From positions 1 through 15,017 of the forward strand of contig JAJYZY010000056.1 of the NCBI GenBank assembly GCA_021799715.1: a stretch of DNA of 15,017 nucleotides, in the 5' to 3' direction. Numbering within the stretch: position 1 is the stretch's first letter; each line of letters begins with the position of its first letter. The translations under genes and the position numbers were made by a program. Of the stretch, positions 1-6,997 are shown in pieces. Origin of the DNA: Planctomycetota bacterium. GTDB taxonomy: Bacteria > Planctomycetota > Phycisphaerae > WQYP01. The notes under the pieces were generated by a model, which had not been told where the DNA came from, did no database searches, and worked only from the letters and a program-made list of their open reading frames with translations.

Positions 1-48
1 CCCGCCGGACTTGTCACCACGCCAGATTTTAAATATTCGCGTGCTCAT
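1..48 (-). CDS. sdhB: Succinate dehydrogenase iron-sulfur subunit, N-terminal 16 codons (partial)
   Basis: Only the first 16 codons are in the window (MSTRIFKIWRGDKSGG); the gene continues past the left edge. The ATG (48-46) overlaps the sdhA stop TGA (47-45) in a classic ATGA junction, which points to translational coupling. The peptide matches the usual start of SdhB in C-A-B type operons, where an F-[KR]-I-W-R-G-D strand opens the [2Fe-2S] ferredoxin-like domain. From family knowledge, SdhB carries three iron-sulfur clusters and passes electrons from the SdhA flavin to the membrane anchor. None of the cluster-binding cysteines is visible here, so the call rests on the short N-terminus and on gene order. 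Confidence 0.85.
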   Translation of the reverse strand, partial: MSTRIFKIWRGDKSGG

Positions 49-1787
49 TTTTTTTCCTTGGCTTTCTTTTCATCAACCAGCGGCTGGAGTTCCCGCGTTT
101 TAACTACGGGGCAAGGCTCAACCTGCATGGCATCCCCATTTTTCCGCGACACAATATTATGCTCACCCCAGTAATCATCATACTGGGGATAATCAAGTCG
201 GCTGTGGGCGCCACGGCTTTCTTTACGCATCAGCGCGGCGCGGGTGATGGCCTGGGCGCAAATCAGCATGTTGCCAAGGTCTTTGCATAAATGCCAGCCC
301 GGATTGAACATCCGCTGACCTTCATTGATGCCCACATTGGCCGCGCGACTCTTGAATTCCTCCAGTTTGGATACCGCCGTGGTGAGATCCTTTTCCTCAC
401 GGAAAATGCCCACGAGACTCTGCAGCATGGTTTGCAGGTCGAGATGGAGTTTGTACGGATCTTCCGCATTGGGCCGGCCAAAAAAGCTTGTCATTTCATT
501 GGCTGCGCTTTCCACCTGAGCGTTATCAATATTCGCGGCTGGTGCGGCTTTTGCGTATTCCGCCGCCGCCGCGCCGACCCGTCGGCCAAAGACAATCAAA
601 TCAGAAAGGGAATTGCCGCCCAGGCGGTTGGCACCATGCATTCCGCCGGAACATTCACCGGCGGCATATAATCCGGGCACCCGACTGGCACCGGTTTCGG
701 CATCCACCTTGATGCCGCCCATGGCGTAATGGCAGGTGGGTCCGACTTCCATGGGTTCCCTGGTAATATCGACATCCGCAAGTTCTTTGAACTGATGGTA
801 CATGCTGGGGAGTTTTTTCTTGACGTATTCCGCGCCCCGATGGGAAATATCCAGAAAACATCCGCCATGGGGAGACCCCCGCCCCTCTTTGACTTCGGTA
901 TAAATGGATCGGGCGACCACATCGCGCGTGGATAATTCCATGCGCTTCGGGTCATATTTTTCCATGAAGCGCTCACCTTGCCGGTTGCGCAAAATGCCGC
1001 CCTCGCCCCGCACGGCTTCGGTGACCAGTAAGCCCTGCACGCCCGGCGGCCAAACCATGCCGGTGGGATGAAATTGCACAAATTCCATATCCACAAATTC
1101 AGCGCCGGCTTCATAACCCAGCGCGTGACCGTCACCGGTGCCTTCCCAGGAGTTGGATGTAATTTTGTAGCACTTCCCCAGACCTCCGGTGGCCAGAATA
1201 ACTGATTTGGCCTTAAAAACCACAAAGCGACCGGTTTCGCGCCAATATCCAAAGGCTCCGCATACACGGTCACCATCTTTAAGCAGACGCGTAATGGTGC
1301 ATTCCATGTACACGTCAATGCCCTGATGGATGCCCTTATCCTGCAAGGTGCGGATCAACTCCAGTCCGGTGCGGTCGCCGACATGCGCCAGGCGCTTGTG
1401 CGTATGGCCGCCGAAGGCTCTCTGCATGATTTTCCCCTCGGCGGTACGGTCGAATACCGCGCCCCATTTTTCCAGCTCATTGACGCGATCCGGCGCTTCT
1501 TTGGCATGAATTTCCGCCATGCGCCAGTTGTTGAGATATTTACCGCCGAAAATGGTGTCCTGAAAATGTGTTCGCCAATTGTCCGCGGAATCCACATTGC
1601 CCAATGCCGCCGCCACGCCGCCTTCAGCCATGACCGTGTGGGCTTTGCCCAGAAGCGATTTGCAGATCAGGGCGGTTTTAACACCCATGGCGGAACATTC
1701 GATCGCGGCCCGCAGCCCGGCACCGCCGGCCCCAATTACAATGACATCATGTTCGTGGGTTTCGTATTTTTGGTCGTAAGCGTTAAT
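45..1787 (-). CDS. sdhA: Succinate dehydrogenase flavoprotein subunit, apparently ATT start
   Basis: The catalytic flavoprotein of complex II, oxidising succinate to fumarate on the cytoplasmic face; about 580 aa. The first in-frame ATG (1688) is too far in: the 33 codons before it encode the FAD-binding strand and glycine loop (DVIVIGAGGAGLRAA). No ATG, GTG or TTG lies between that loop and the in-frame TGA at 1799-1797. The best start is ATT at 1787-1785, six nt after an AGGA ribosome site and overlapping the sdhC stop. Numbered from ATT, visible residues are: His50 in the KAHTVMAEGG motif (covalent FAD attachment in the family), HPTG at 240-243, Arg288 in STRDVVAR (catalytic proton transfer), His353 in GPTCHYAMGG, and Arg388 in ANRLGGNSLSD. 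All key residues are present and the length is normal. It sits between sdhC and sdhB with overlaps on both sides. Confidence 0.95.
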   Translation of the reverse strand: MNAYDQKYETHEHDVIVIGAGGAGLRAAIECSAMGVKTALICKSLLGKAHTVMAEGGVAAALGNVDSADNWRTHFQDTIFGGKYLNNWRMAEIHAKEAPDRVNELEKWGAVFDRTAEGKIMQRAFGGHTHKRLAHVGDRTGLELIRTLQDKGIHQGIDVYMECTITRLLKDGDRVCGAFGYWRETGRFVVFKAKSVILATGGLGKCYKITSNSWEGTGDGHALGYEAGAEFVDMEFVQFHPTGMVWPPGVQGLLVTEAVRGEGGILRNRQGERFMEKYDPKRMELSTRDVVARSIYTEVKEGRGSPHGGCFLDISHRGAEYVKKKLPSMYHQFKELADVDITREPMEVGPTCHYAMGGIKVDAETGASRVPGLYAAGECSGGMHGANRLGGNSLSDLIVFGRRVGAAAAEYAKAAPAANIDNAQVESAANEMTSFFGRPNAEDPYKLHLDLQTMLQSLVGIFREEKDLTTAVSKLEEFKSRAANVGINEGQRMFNPGWHLCKDLGNMLICAQAITRAALMRKESRGAHSRLDYPQYDDYWGEHNIVSRKNGDAMQVEPCPVVKTRELQPLVDEKKAKEKK

Positions 1788-2574
1788 GAATAATCCTCAC
1801 ATCATGCCAGATACCCATAGCGCACAGCCGGATATACAGATCGGTAAAGCCAACGGAAAACAGGCTTACCCAAGCCCATTCCATGTGTCGTAAATTCAAA
1901 ATCGTCACCCCGCCCCACAGTTTGTATCGTCCGCGGGCGGTGGCTGAACAACTGAAACAATCCAGCTTGCCGCCCACCAGGTGCCGCAGTGAATTGCAGC
2001 CAAAGCTGAAACCGGTTAACGCAATCACGTTAAACAACATGATCAGCGTGCCCAATCCCACGCCGAAATGCGTATGGCCAGTTTTTCCGGTGAAGAAAAA
2101 AGCGCGGATCGCGTCATACCATAAAAAGGCCACGACAGTGGTGGCCAGATACCAGAAATACCGGTGAATATTCTGCAAAATAAAAGGGAAAGCGGTTTCA
2201 CCCTTGTACTTGCGCCCCGCCGGTTCCCCCACCGCGCACGCCGCCGGTGATAGAAAAAATGCCCGATAATAGGATTTGCGGTAGTAGTAACAGGTGGCCC
2301 GGAACCCCAGCGGAATCCATAAAATCAGAAATGCGTACGAGAATGGGACGTTAATGCCCAGCAGGGAATGAACATCCGGTGAATAAAACGGTGACAGATA
2401 ACAAGCCCCGTTCACCGTATCAAGATAAAATTTCCCCTGCCACGCCGCCCAGGTGGAATAAACGCCAAACGCAGCCAACCCCAGAAAAATCAGCAGCGGA
2501 GAAAGCCACCACGTATCATGCCGGGACGTTACACCCAGGCCCTTGCGATCCACAACAGAACTAGAATCCGACAT
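1783..2574 (-). CDS. sdhC: Succinate dehydrogenase membrane anchor / cytochrome b subunit (five-helix type)
   Basis: The membrane anchor that takes electrons from SdhB to quinone; 263 aa. I chose the ATG at 2574 because AGGGA lies five nt upstream and the protein then begins MSDSSS; an ATG eight codons earlier (2598) is less well placed. Five hydrophobic helices can be read at about 22-45, 77-97, 132-160, 168-192 and 228-252. Conserved-looking histidines in or near helices (ILQNIHRYF, HTHFG, SLRHLVGG, LRHMEWAW) are candidate haem ligands. The block FLSPAACAVGE plus the C-A-B gene order resembles, from memory, the Sdh1-type anchor of mycobacteria rather than the short SdhC/SdhD pair of E. coli. 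It is the first gene of the operon, behind a strong promoter, and its last codons hold the sdhA ribosome site. Confidence 0.88.
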   Translation of the reverse strand: MSDSSSVVDRKGLGVTSRHDTWWLSPLLIFLGLAAFGVYSTWAAWQGKFYLDTVNGACYLSPFYSPDVHSLLGINVPFSYAFLILWIPLGFRATCYYYRKSYYRAFFLSPAACAVGEPAGRKYKGETAFPFILQNIHRYFWYLATTVVAFLWYDAIRAFFFTGKTGHTHFGVGLGTLIMLFNVIALTGFSFGCNSLRHLVGGKLDCFSCSATARGRYKLWGGVTILNLRHMEWAWVSLFSVGFTDLYIRLCAMGIWHDVRIIH

Positions 2575-2675
2575 ACCTTCCCTTTTCTGGTGCCTCATTC
2601 ATCGCGGCACTGGGCGAACTGAAAATAACGACCCCCACAGCAGGGAGCCTTCATTCAGTTTTCGGCAGTTGGCTG

Positions 2676-2704
2676 ATTGTAGGAACCGTTGAATGGTGTG
2701 TCAA
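2676..2704 (-). promoter_or_regulatory. Strong sigma70-type promoter for sdhCAB
   Basis: Read on the minus strand: TTGACA (2704-2699), a 17-nt spacer, then TACAAT (2681-2676). The -35 box is a perfect consensus and the -10 box differs by one base. Transcription would begin near 2669, leaving a leader of about 95 nt before the sdhC ATG. One arm of an 11-bp inverted repeat (2681-2691) lies in the spacer next to the -10 box, so a bound regulator there could block the promoter. Confidence 0.75.
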
Positions 2705-2738
2705 TTTATTTCCCACACGCGATGCCACAACGGTTCCT
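2681..2738. repeat. 11-bp perfect inverted repeat flanking the sdh -35 box
   Basis: AGGAACCGTTG at 2681-2691 and its exact reverse complement CAACGGTTCCT at 2728-2738, 36 nt apart, with a second nested pair GTGTG/CACAC inside. One arm overlaps the sdh promoter spacer; the other lies about 24 bp upstream of the -35 box. It could be a pair of operator sites bridged by a looping regulator, or an RNA stem if the region is transcribed. The sequence cannot tell these apart. Confidence 0.55.
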
Positions 2739-2927
2739 CTGGAAATTCCGCAACGCCGCGGCAATTGGTTTAATCCAGAGATGATCAGCCACGACTTTTT
2801 GGGACCTGAACCGCTTTGTCCCGGCGCTGGCAACGGATTCATTGCGGCACGGTCCGTCAGGAGGCGTTTTTGTAAGGCTTGACGCCCCCGCGCGCTGGGC
2901 CGAAGATATGGCCAGAGGTGTTGTTGC

Positions 2928-4106
2928 GTGCAGGATATCGACAAACTATTGATGGATATCGAGGCGTTCCACGTCGAACGCACCGAGTCTTTGGGCGACA
3001 CGGATAAATTCTGCAAAGCCATTTGCGCCTTTTCCAACGATATGCCCGGATCGGGCCTGCCCGGCTACTTATTTGTCGGGGTGGATAAAAAGGGCGTTCC
3101 AACCGGAGCAAATATCAATGAGCGCCTGCTGGAAAGCCTCGCCGGCCACAGAAACAACGGCCAGATACTACCCGTTCCATCCATGCACGTCTTTAAAGCA
3201 AACTGCCGGGGAAAAGATATAGCAGTTATCGAGGTTTTGCCATCGGATATGCCGCCGGTTCGCTATAAACAAGTTGTGTATATACGGACCGGCCCTTCCA
3301 CCGGCATTGCAACCGCTGAACAGGAACGGCGATTGGAGGAAAGGCGCGTTGATCGCGCCCGAACTTGGGACACCCGCGCGTGCGTTGATGCGTCATTGAA
3401 TGACCTGGCGCTGGACATATTCAAATTAACCTATCTCCCCAGCGGGGTGTCGCGCGCGGTTCTGGAAGAAAATGGGCGTTCGGTCGAGCAGCAGCTCGGA
3501 TCGCTGCGTTTCTACCATAAAAAGCTGAACGCTCCAACGAACGCGGCGGTACTGCTGTTTGGCAAAGACCCTTTGTATTTCTTCCCCGGCGCGTATGTTC
3601 AATACGTCAAATATGATGGCCCGTCGCAGTCCGACCCACCCGTGAAAGAAATGAGGATTTCCGGAGATTTCGTAAACGTCATGCGCGATCTTGACCGTCT
3701 GGCGAAAGATGTTGCAAACTACCGGCCGATTCGCCGCGGAGATTTATCCGAGGAAATGGTCGCCGATTACCCGGACATTGCCCTGCACGAGTTGTTCATT
3801 AATGCGGTCATTCACCGAAATTATGACGGCTCGACAACGCCGGTGTCCATCAACCATTTTTCAGACCGCATAGAAATACAGAATCCCGGTTCGCTTTACG
3901 GGGACCTCACACGGGATCAATTCCCCGGTGGAACCGCATATCGGAACCCGGTTCTGGCGGAAGCGGCAAAAATACTCGGCTTCGCGAATCAGTTCGGGCG
4001 TGGAATTGCGCTGGCGGAAGACCGCCTGCTCAAAAACGGTAGTCCCAGGCTGGAGCATGCTCTTGGCGACAATCATCTGGTCATGATCGTGAGGCAACGA
4101 TCATGA
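2928..4106 (+). CDS. AlbA_2 (Schlafen-like) plus HATPase_c_4 protein, RecG-like regulator family
   Basis: 392 aa, GTG start with GAGGTG seven nt upstream (2915-2920). Residues about 12-125 look like an AlbA_2/Schlafen-type fold: an acidic, basic start (FHVERTES), then AICAFSNDMPGSGLPGYLFVG, then a strand pair ending in VVYIRTGPSTG. Residues about 205-385 look like the HATPase_c_4 (GHKL-like) domain: N-box ALHELFINAVIHRNY with Glu288 and Asn292, DRIEIQNPG (313-321), and FGRGI (356-360). In such proteins the GHKL part is usually followed by a winged helix; this one stops about 30 residues after FGRGI, so it lacks that tail. It overlaps the ParA gene by ATGA, implying one transcript and linked function. 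From the family it may bind DNA or RNA and ATP; the actual job (regulator, nuclease or defence sensor) is not shown by the sequence. Base composition is similar to its neighbours. Confidence 0.82.
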   Translation: MQDIDKLLMDIEAFHVERTESLGDTDKFCKAICAFSNDMPGSGLPGYLFVGVDKKGVPTGANINERLLESLAGHRNNGQILPVPSMHVFKANCRGKDIAVIEVLPSDMPPVRYKQVVYIRTGPSTGIATAEQERRLEERRVDRARTWDTRACVDASLNDLALDIFKLTYLPSGVSRAVLEENGRSVEQQLGSLRFYHKKLNAPTNAAVLLFGKDPLYFFPGAYVQYVKYDGPSQSDPPVKEMRISGDFVNVMRDLDRLAKDVANYRPIRRGDLSEEMVADYPDIALHELFINAVIHRNYDGSTTPVSINHFSDRIEIQNPGSLYGDLTRDQFPGGTAYRNPVLAEAAKILGFANQFGRGIALAEDRLLKNGSPRLEHALGDNHLVMIVRQRS

Positions 4107-5107
4107 AAACCATAGCCTTTTTCAACAACAAGGGCGGCGTGGGTAAAACCTCAATGGTCTACCATCTCGCCTGGATGCTTCACGACATGGGGCATCGGGT
4201 GCTGGCCGTTGATCTTGATCCCCAATGCAATCTTACCAGCATGTTTCTGGAAGAATCCGCGCTCGAAAAACTTTGGCCGGAAGATAAACACCCCGATACA
4301 ATCCTTGGCTCGGTTGCTCCATTGATTGAAAGTCTCGGAGATATGCAAGCCCCCCATCCCATTAACATAGAAGAGGGTCTTTCAATTGTTGCCGGTGATT
4401 TAGGACTTAGTGCCTTCGAGGGTCGCTTATCCGAGGCGTGGGGCAAGTGCCTGGACGATAAACCCGCGATAGCGGGCGACGGCTTTCGGGTTGTGACCGC
4501 GTTTTACCGGGTGATGAAATCGGCGGCGGCACAATGTGGAAGTGAACTTGCCCTCATTGATGTTGGCCCGAATATCGGTGCCATGAATCGCGCTGCATTG
4601 ATTGCCGCTGATTTCATAGTCATTCCGATCGGAGCCGATCTGTTTTCCCTGCAAGCCCTGCGTAACCTGGGGCCAACGCTGCGGAAGTGGCGGCAAGGCT
4701 GGGAAACGCGACGGCGCGGACGGGTTCCATCGGGTTTGCCAATGCCGTCTGGCCAAATGCGGCCGCTGGGGTATGTTCTATTGAATCCGTCGGTGCGCGA
4801 AAATCGTCCGGTAAAATCCTATTTGAAATGGGCGAACCGCATTCCCGCGACTTATTGCAAGGAAATACTCGGTGAGAATCTGTACGCTGCAACCGCTGCG
4901 GACGATCCCAATCAGCTCGCCATGCTCAAGCATTTCAAGAGCCTGATGCCCATGGCGCAGGATGCCAGGAAGCCCATGTTTCATCTTACTGCCGCCGACG
5001 GAGCCATTGGCGGCCATGCGGGTGCCGTACAGGACTGCCGCCTGCAATTTGAAACGCTGGCGAAACGCATTCTCGATCGGGCCGGCTTTCCGCCCGGCAT
5101 CGGATAA
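4103..5107 (+). CDS. ParA/MinD-family ATPase with deviant Walker A motif
   Basis: 334 aa. The ATG lies inside the stop of the AlbA-like gene (ATGA at 4103-4106), with no space for a separate promoter. The N-terminus is a clear deviant Walker A, KGGVGKTS (10-17, signature Lys10 and Lys15), then Walker A' VLAVDLDPQCNLT (33-45, Asp37 and Asp39) and the Walker B strand LALIDVGPN (149-157, Asp153). The stretch DFIVIPIGADLFSLQAL (170-186) fits the ParA fold. Such ATPases dimerise on ATP, often on DNA, and place or activate a partner. The C-terminal segment (about 281-325, PMFHLTAADGAIGGHAGAV) is unlike that of the classic chromosomal ParA/Soj. No ParB or parS-like site is visible, so plasmid or chromosome partition is not supported. 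The AlbA-like protein upstream is the obvious partner. I am sure of the ATPase family, not of the role. Confidence 0.88.
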   Translation: MKTIAFFNNKGGVGKTSMVYHLAWMLHDMGHRVLAVDLDPQCNLTSMFLEESALEKLWPEDKHPDTILGSVAPLIESLGDMQAPHPINIEEGLSIVAGDLGLSAFEGRLSEAWGKCLDDKPAIAGDGFRVVTAFYRVMKSAAAQCGSELALIDVGPNIGAMNRAALIAADFIVIPIGADLFSLQALRNLGPTLRKWRQGWETRRRGRVPSGLPMPSGQMRPLGYVLLNPSVRENRPVKSYLKWANRIPATYCKEILGENLYAATAADDPNQLAMLKHFKSLMPMAQDARKPMFHLTAADGAIGGHAGAVQDCRLQFETLAKRILDRAGFPPGIG

Positions 5108-5240
5108 GGGCGACGTCAGCGTTCGGGCCGAGAGTAATTCGTACATACAATGCGCGGAATTGGGGCTTGCGCAAAAAATATCACCGCCGGATTCCTGCTG
5201 CCGCGAAAACGCCGCGACCGAAACTTTTTAAGCCGCGATA

Positions 5241-5269
5241 TTTTTTTCCGGGCGCAAAACCGCTATACT
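5241..5269 (+). promoter_or_regulatory. Candidate promoter of gpmI
   Basis: TATACT at 5264-5269 is a good -10 box; 17 nt upstream lies TTTTTT (5241-5246), a weak -35. The start of transcription would be near 5276, giving a leader of about 30 nt. The rest of the 198-nt gap after the ParA gene shows no clear gene or terminator. Confidence 0.45.
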
Positions 5270-5305
5270 TCCGGACTTTGGTTGGTCCGCAAAATGGAGT
5301 TCCGT

Positions 5306-6904
5306 ATGTCCGTGTCCAAATCTTCCATCAAACGCCCGGTGATGTTAATTGTCCGTGACGGCTGGGGTGAAAATCCACATCCGGAAATGGATGCTTATAA
5401 CGCCGTCAAGCTTGCCCGGCATCCCGTTGATGACCGCCTGATGCGCGATTATCCGAATGTGCTGGTGCATACCAGCGGTGAGTGGGTGGGATTGCCCGAC
5501 GGCGTCATGGGCAACAGCGAAGTGGGCCACCAGAATATCGGCGCGGGCAGAATTGTGGATCAGGAAACCATGCGCATTACCCGGCGAATTCGCGATGGCA
5601 GCTTTTTTCAAAACGCCACGCTTAACGCCGCCATCGCCTTCGCGCAGGCCAATCATGGCCGATTGCATGTTCTGGGCTTGTGTTCCGATGGCCGGGTGCA
5701 CAGTGACCAGGAGCATGCCTATGCGATTCTGGAATTGGCCAAACGGAAGAATTTTCCCGGAGATAAGGTGTTGATCCATGCCATAACCGATGGCCGGGAT
5801 ACCGCTCCGCAGGGTGGCAAGCGGTACCTCGCCGCGCTGGAAGCCAAGGCCGGGGAGATCGGCGTGGGCAGAATCGCCACCGTGGTAGGCCGGTATTATG
5901 CCATGGATCGCGACAACCGCTGGGATCGGGTGGAGAAGGCGTACAATCTGCTGACCCTTGGTGAGGGTGTCTCATTTTCCAGCGCGACAGCGGCGGTGGA
6001 ACATTATTACGCCAATGCCACGGAACCTTCCCGCGGCGGCGATGAATTTGTTGTGCCCAGCGTCATTGCCGGCATTGATGGGAGAATTAAAAACGGCGAC
6101 GCGCTGATTTTCTTCAATTATCGCGGTGATCGCCCGCGCGAAATCACCAAGGCGTTTATGTATGATGACCATAAATTCAAGCAGGAAAAAAACGGCGGGT
6201 TTGTGCGGAAAACCCGTCCATCGAATATTTATTTTGCCACCATGACCGCATACGAAGAAGGCTTGCCGGTCCATCCGATTTTTGCTAAACCGGAAAAAAT
6301 GGCGGAAATCCTCGGTATGTATATCGCGGAAAATGGATTGCGGCAGTTCCGTTCCGCGGAAACCGAAAAGTTCCCGCATGTCACGTTTTTCTTTAATGAT
6401 TATCGCGAGCCTCCCTTTGACCATGAAGACCGCAAGATGGCGGAAAGCCCCAAGGTGACGACATACGATCAGCAGCCTGAAATGAGCGCGGCGCAGGTTA
6501 CCGATATTGTGCTTGCCGCTCTGGAAAAGGGTGATGAGGATTTTTACGTGGTAAATTTCGCCAACGGCGACATGGTGGGGCATACAGGCAACCTGCCGGC
6601 GGCCATCAAGGCTGTGGAGACGGTGGATGCATGCGTGGGCCGGTTGCTTGAAAAAGTGCAGGCTCTGGGCGGTGCCGCCGTTGTCACCGCCGATCATGGA
6701 AACTGCGAGCAAATGTGGGATCCGATCCACAATTGCCCGCACACCAGCCACACCACGTATGATGTGCGCCTGATTGTGGTGGATGACCGTTTCAAAGATA
6801 AAACCTTGTGCACCGGCGGTTGCCTGGCGGATGTGGCACCGACACTTTTAAAAATCATGGGGTTGCCGCAGCCGGTGGAAATGAGCGGTAAATCCCTGCT
6901 GTGA
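5306..6904 (+). CDS. gpmI: 2,3-bisphosphoglycerate-independent phosphoglycerate mutase
   Basis: Interconverts 3- and 2-phosphoglycerate in glycolysis and gluconeogenesis, using two metal ions and a phosphoserine intermediate; cytoplasmic. The start is the ATG at 5306, with GGAG six nt upstream; an ATG at 5294 and an open frame back to 5150 exist, but they lack a ribosome site and the extension has no family match. 532 aa, within the normal range. Seen in order: metal Asp18 in VRDGWG, catalytic Ser71 in GNSEVGHQNIGAGR, HSDQEHA (His132), ITDGRDTAP (160-168), GRYYAMDRDNRWDR (195-208), NYRGDRPREI (271-280), the second metal set in GDMVGH (421-426) and ADHGN (462-466), and HTSHTT (479-484). All catalytic residues are present. 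It stands alone, between the accessory cassette and a transporter operon. Confidence 0.97.
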   Translation: MSVSKSSIKRPVMLIVRDGWGENPHPEMDAYNAVKLARHPVDDRLMRDYPNVLVHTSGEWVGLPDGVMGNSEVGHQNIGAGRIVDQETMRITRRIRDGSFFQNATLNAAIAFAQANHGRLHVLGLCSDGRVHSDQEHAYAILELAKRKNFPGDKVLIHAITDGRDTAPQGGKRYLAALEAKAGEIGVGRIATVVGRYYAMDRDNRWDRVEKAYNLLTLGEGVSFSSATAAVEHYYANATEPSRGGDEFVVPSVIAGIDGRIKNGDALIFFNYRGDRPREITKAFMYDDHKFKQEKNGGFVRKTRPSNIYFATMTAYEEGLPVHPIFAKPEKMAEILGMYIAENGLRQFRSAETEKFPHVTFFFNDYREPPFDHEDRKMAESPKVTTYDQQPEMSAAQVTDIVLAALEKGDEDFYVVNFANGDMVGHTGNLPAAIKAVETVDACVGRLLEKVQALGGAAVVTADHGNCEQMWDPIHNCPHTSHTTYDVRLIVVDDRFKDKTLCTGGCLADVAPTLLKIMGLPQPVEMSGKSLL

Positions 6905-6916
6905 CGGACGCAATGG

Positions 6917-6945
6917 TTGAAGCATCATCGTATTTCCACTAGTGT
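6917..6945 (+). promoter_or_regulatory. Possible promoter of the TauE/DUF1634 pair
   Basis: TTGAAG (6917-6922), a 17-nt spacer and TAGTGT (6940-6945) form a weak sigma70-like match just after the gpmI stop. A small GC hairpin (GCCGC 6955-6959, GCGGC 6966-6970) follows, before the ribosome site. The match is poor enough that read-through from gpmI is also possible. Confidence 0.25.
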
Positions 6946-6997
6946 ACTCCCATGGCCGCACTGGCGCGGCGGAAGCGGTATTCACAGGGAGTAAACC

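Larger units (their letters stand above)
2575..2927. other. Divergent gene-free region between sdhC and the AlbA-like gene, rich in inverted repeats
   Basis: 353 nt with no convincing gene on either strand. It holds the sdh promoter (2676-2704). It also holds a perfect 11-bp inverted repeat, AGGAACCGTTG (2681-2691) and CAACGGTTCCT (2728-2738); an inner GTGTG (2696-2700) with CACAC (2714-2718); an outer TGGCTGAT (2670-2677) with ATCAGCCA (2784-2791); and CTCTGG (2737-2742) with CCAGAG (2775-2780). A near-identical 14-mer occurs directly repeated at 2597-2610 and 2837-2850 (one mismatch). I see no clear promoter for the plus-strand cassette, so its transcription start is unknown. Confidence 0.6.

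Noticed and set aside
596..1318. 240-codon frame inside sdhA
   Set aside because: A shifted-frame shadow of sdhA with Trp/Pro/Arg-rich nonsense composition.
45..1688. sdhA starting at the first ATG (1688)
   Set aside because: This would delete the FAD-binding glycine loop, which is encoded intact just upstream in the same frame.
4103..5107. Plasmid partition locus or integrated plasmid origin
   Set aside because: Only a ParA-type ATPase is present; no ParB, iterons, parS-like repeats or replication gene are seen.
5150..5305. N-terminal extension of gpmI in the open frame from 5150
   Set aside because: It has no family match and crosses the likely promoter; the ATG at 5306 has a clear GGAG site and starts where the family does.
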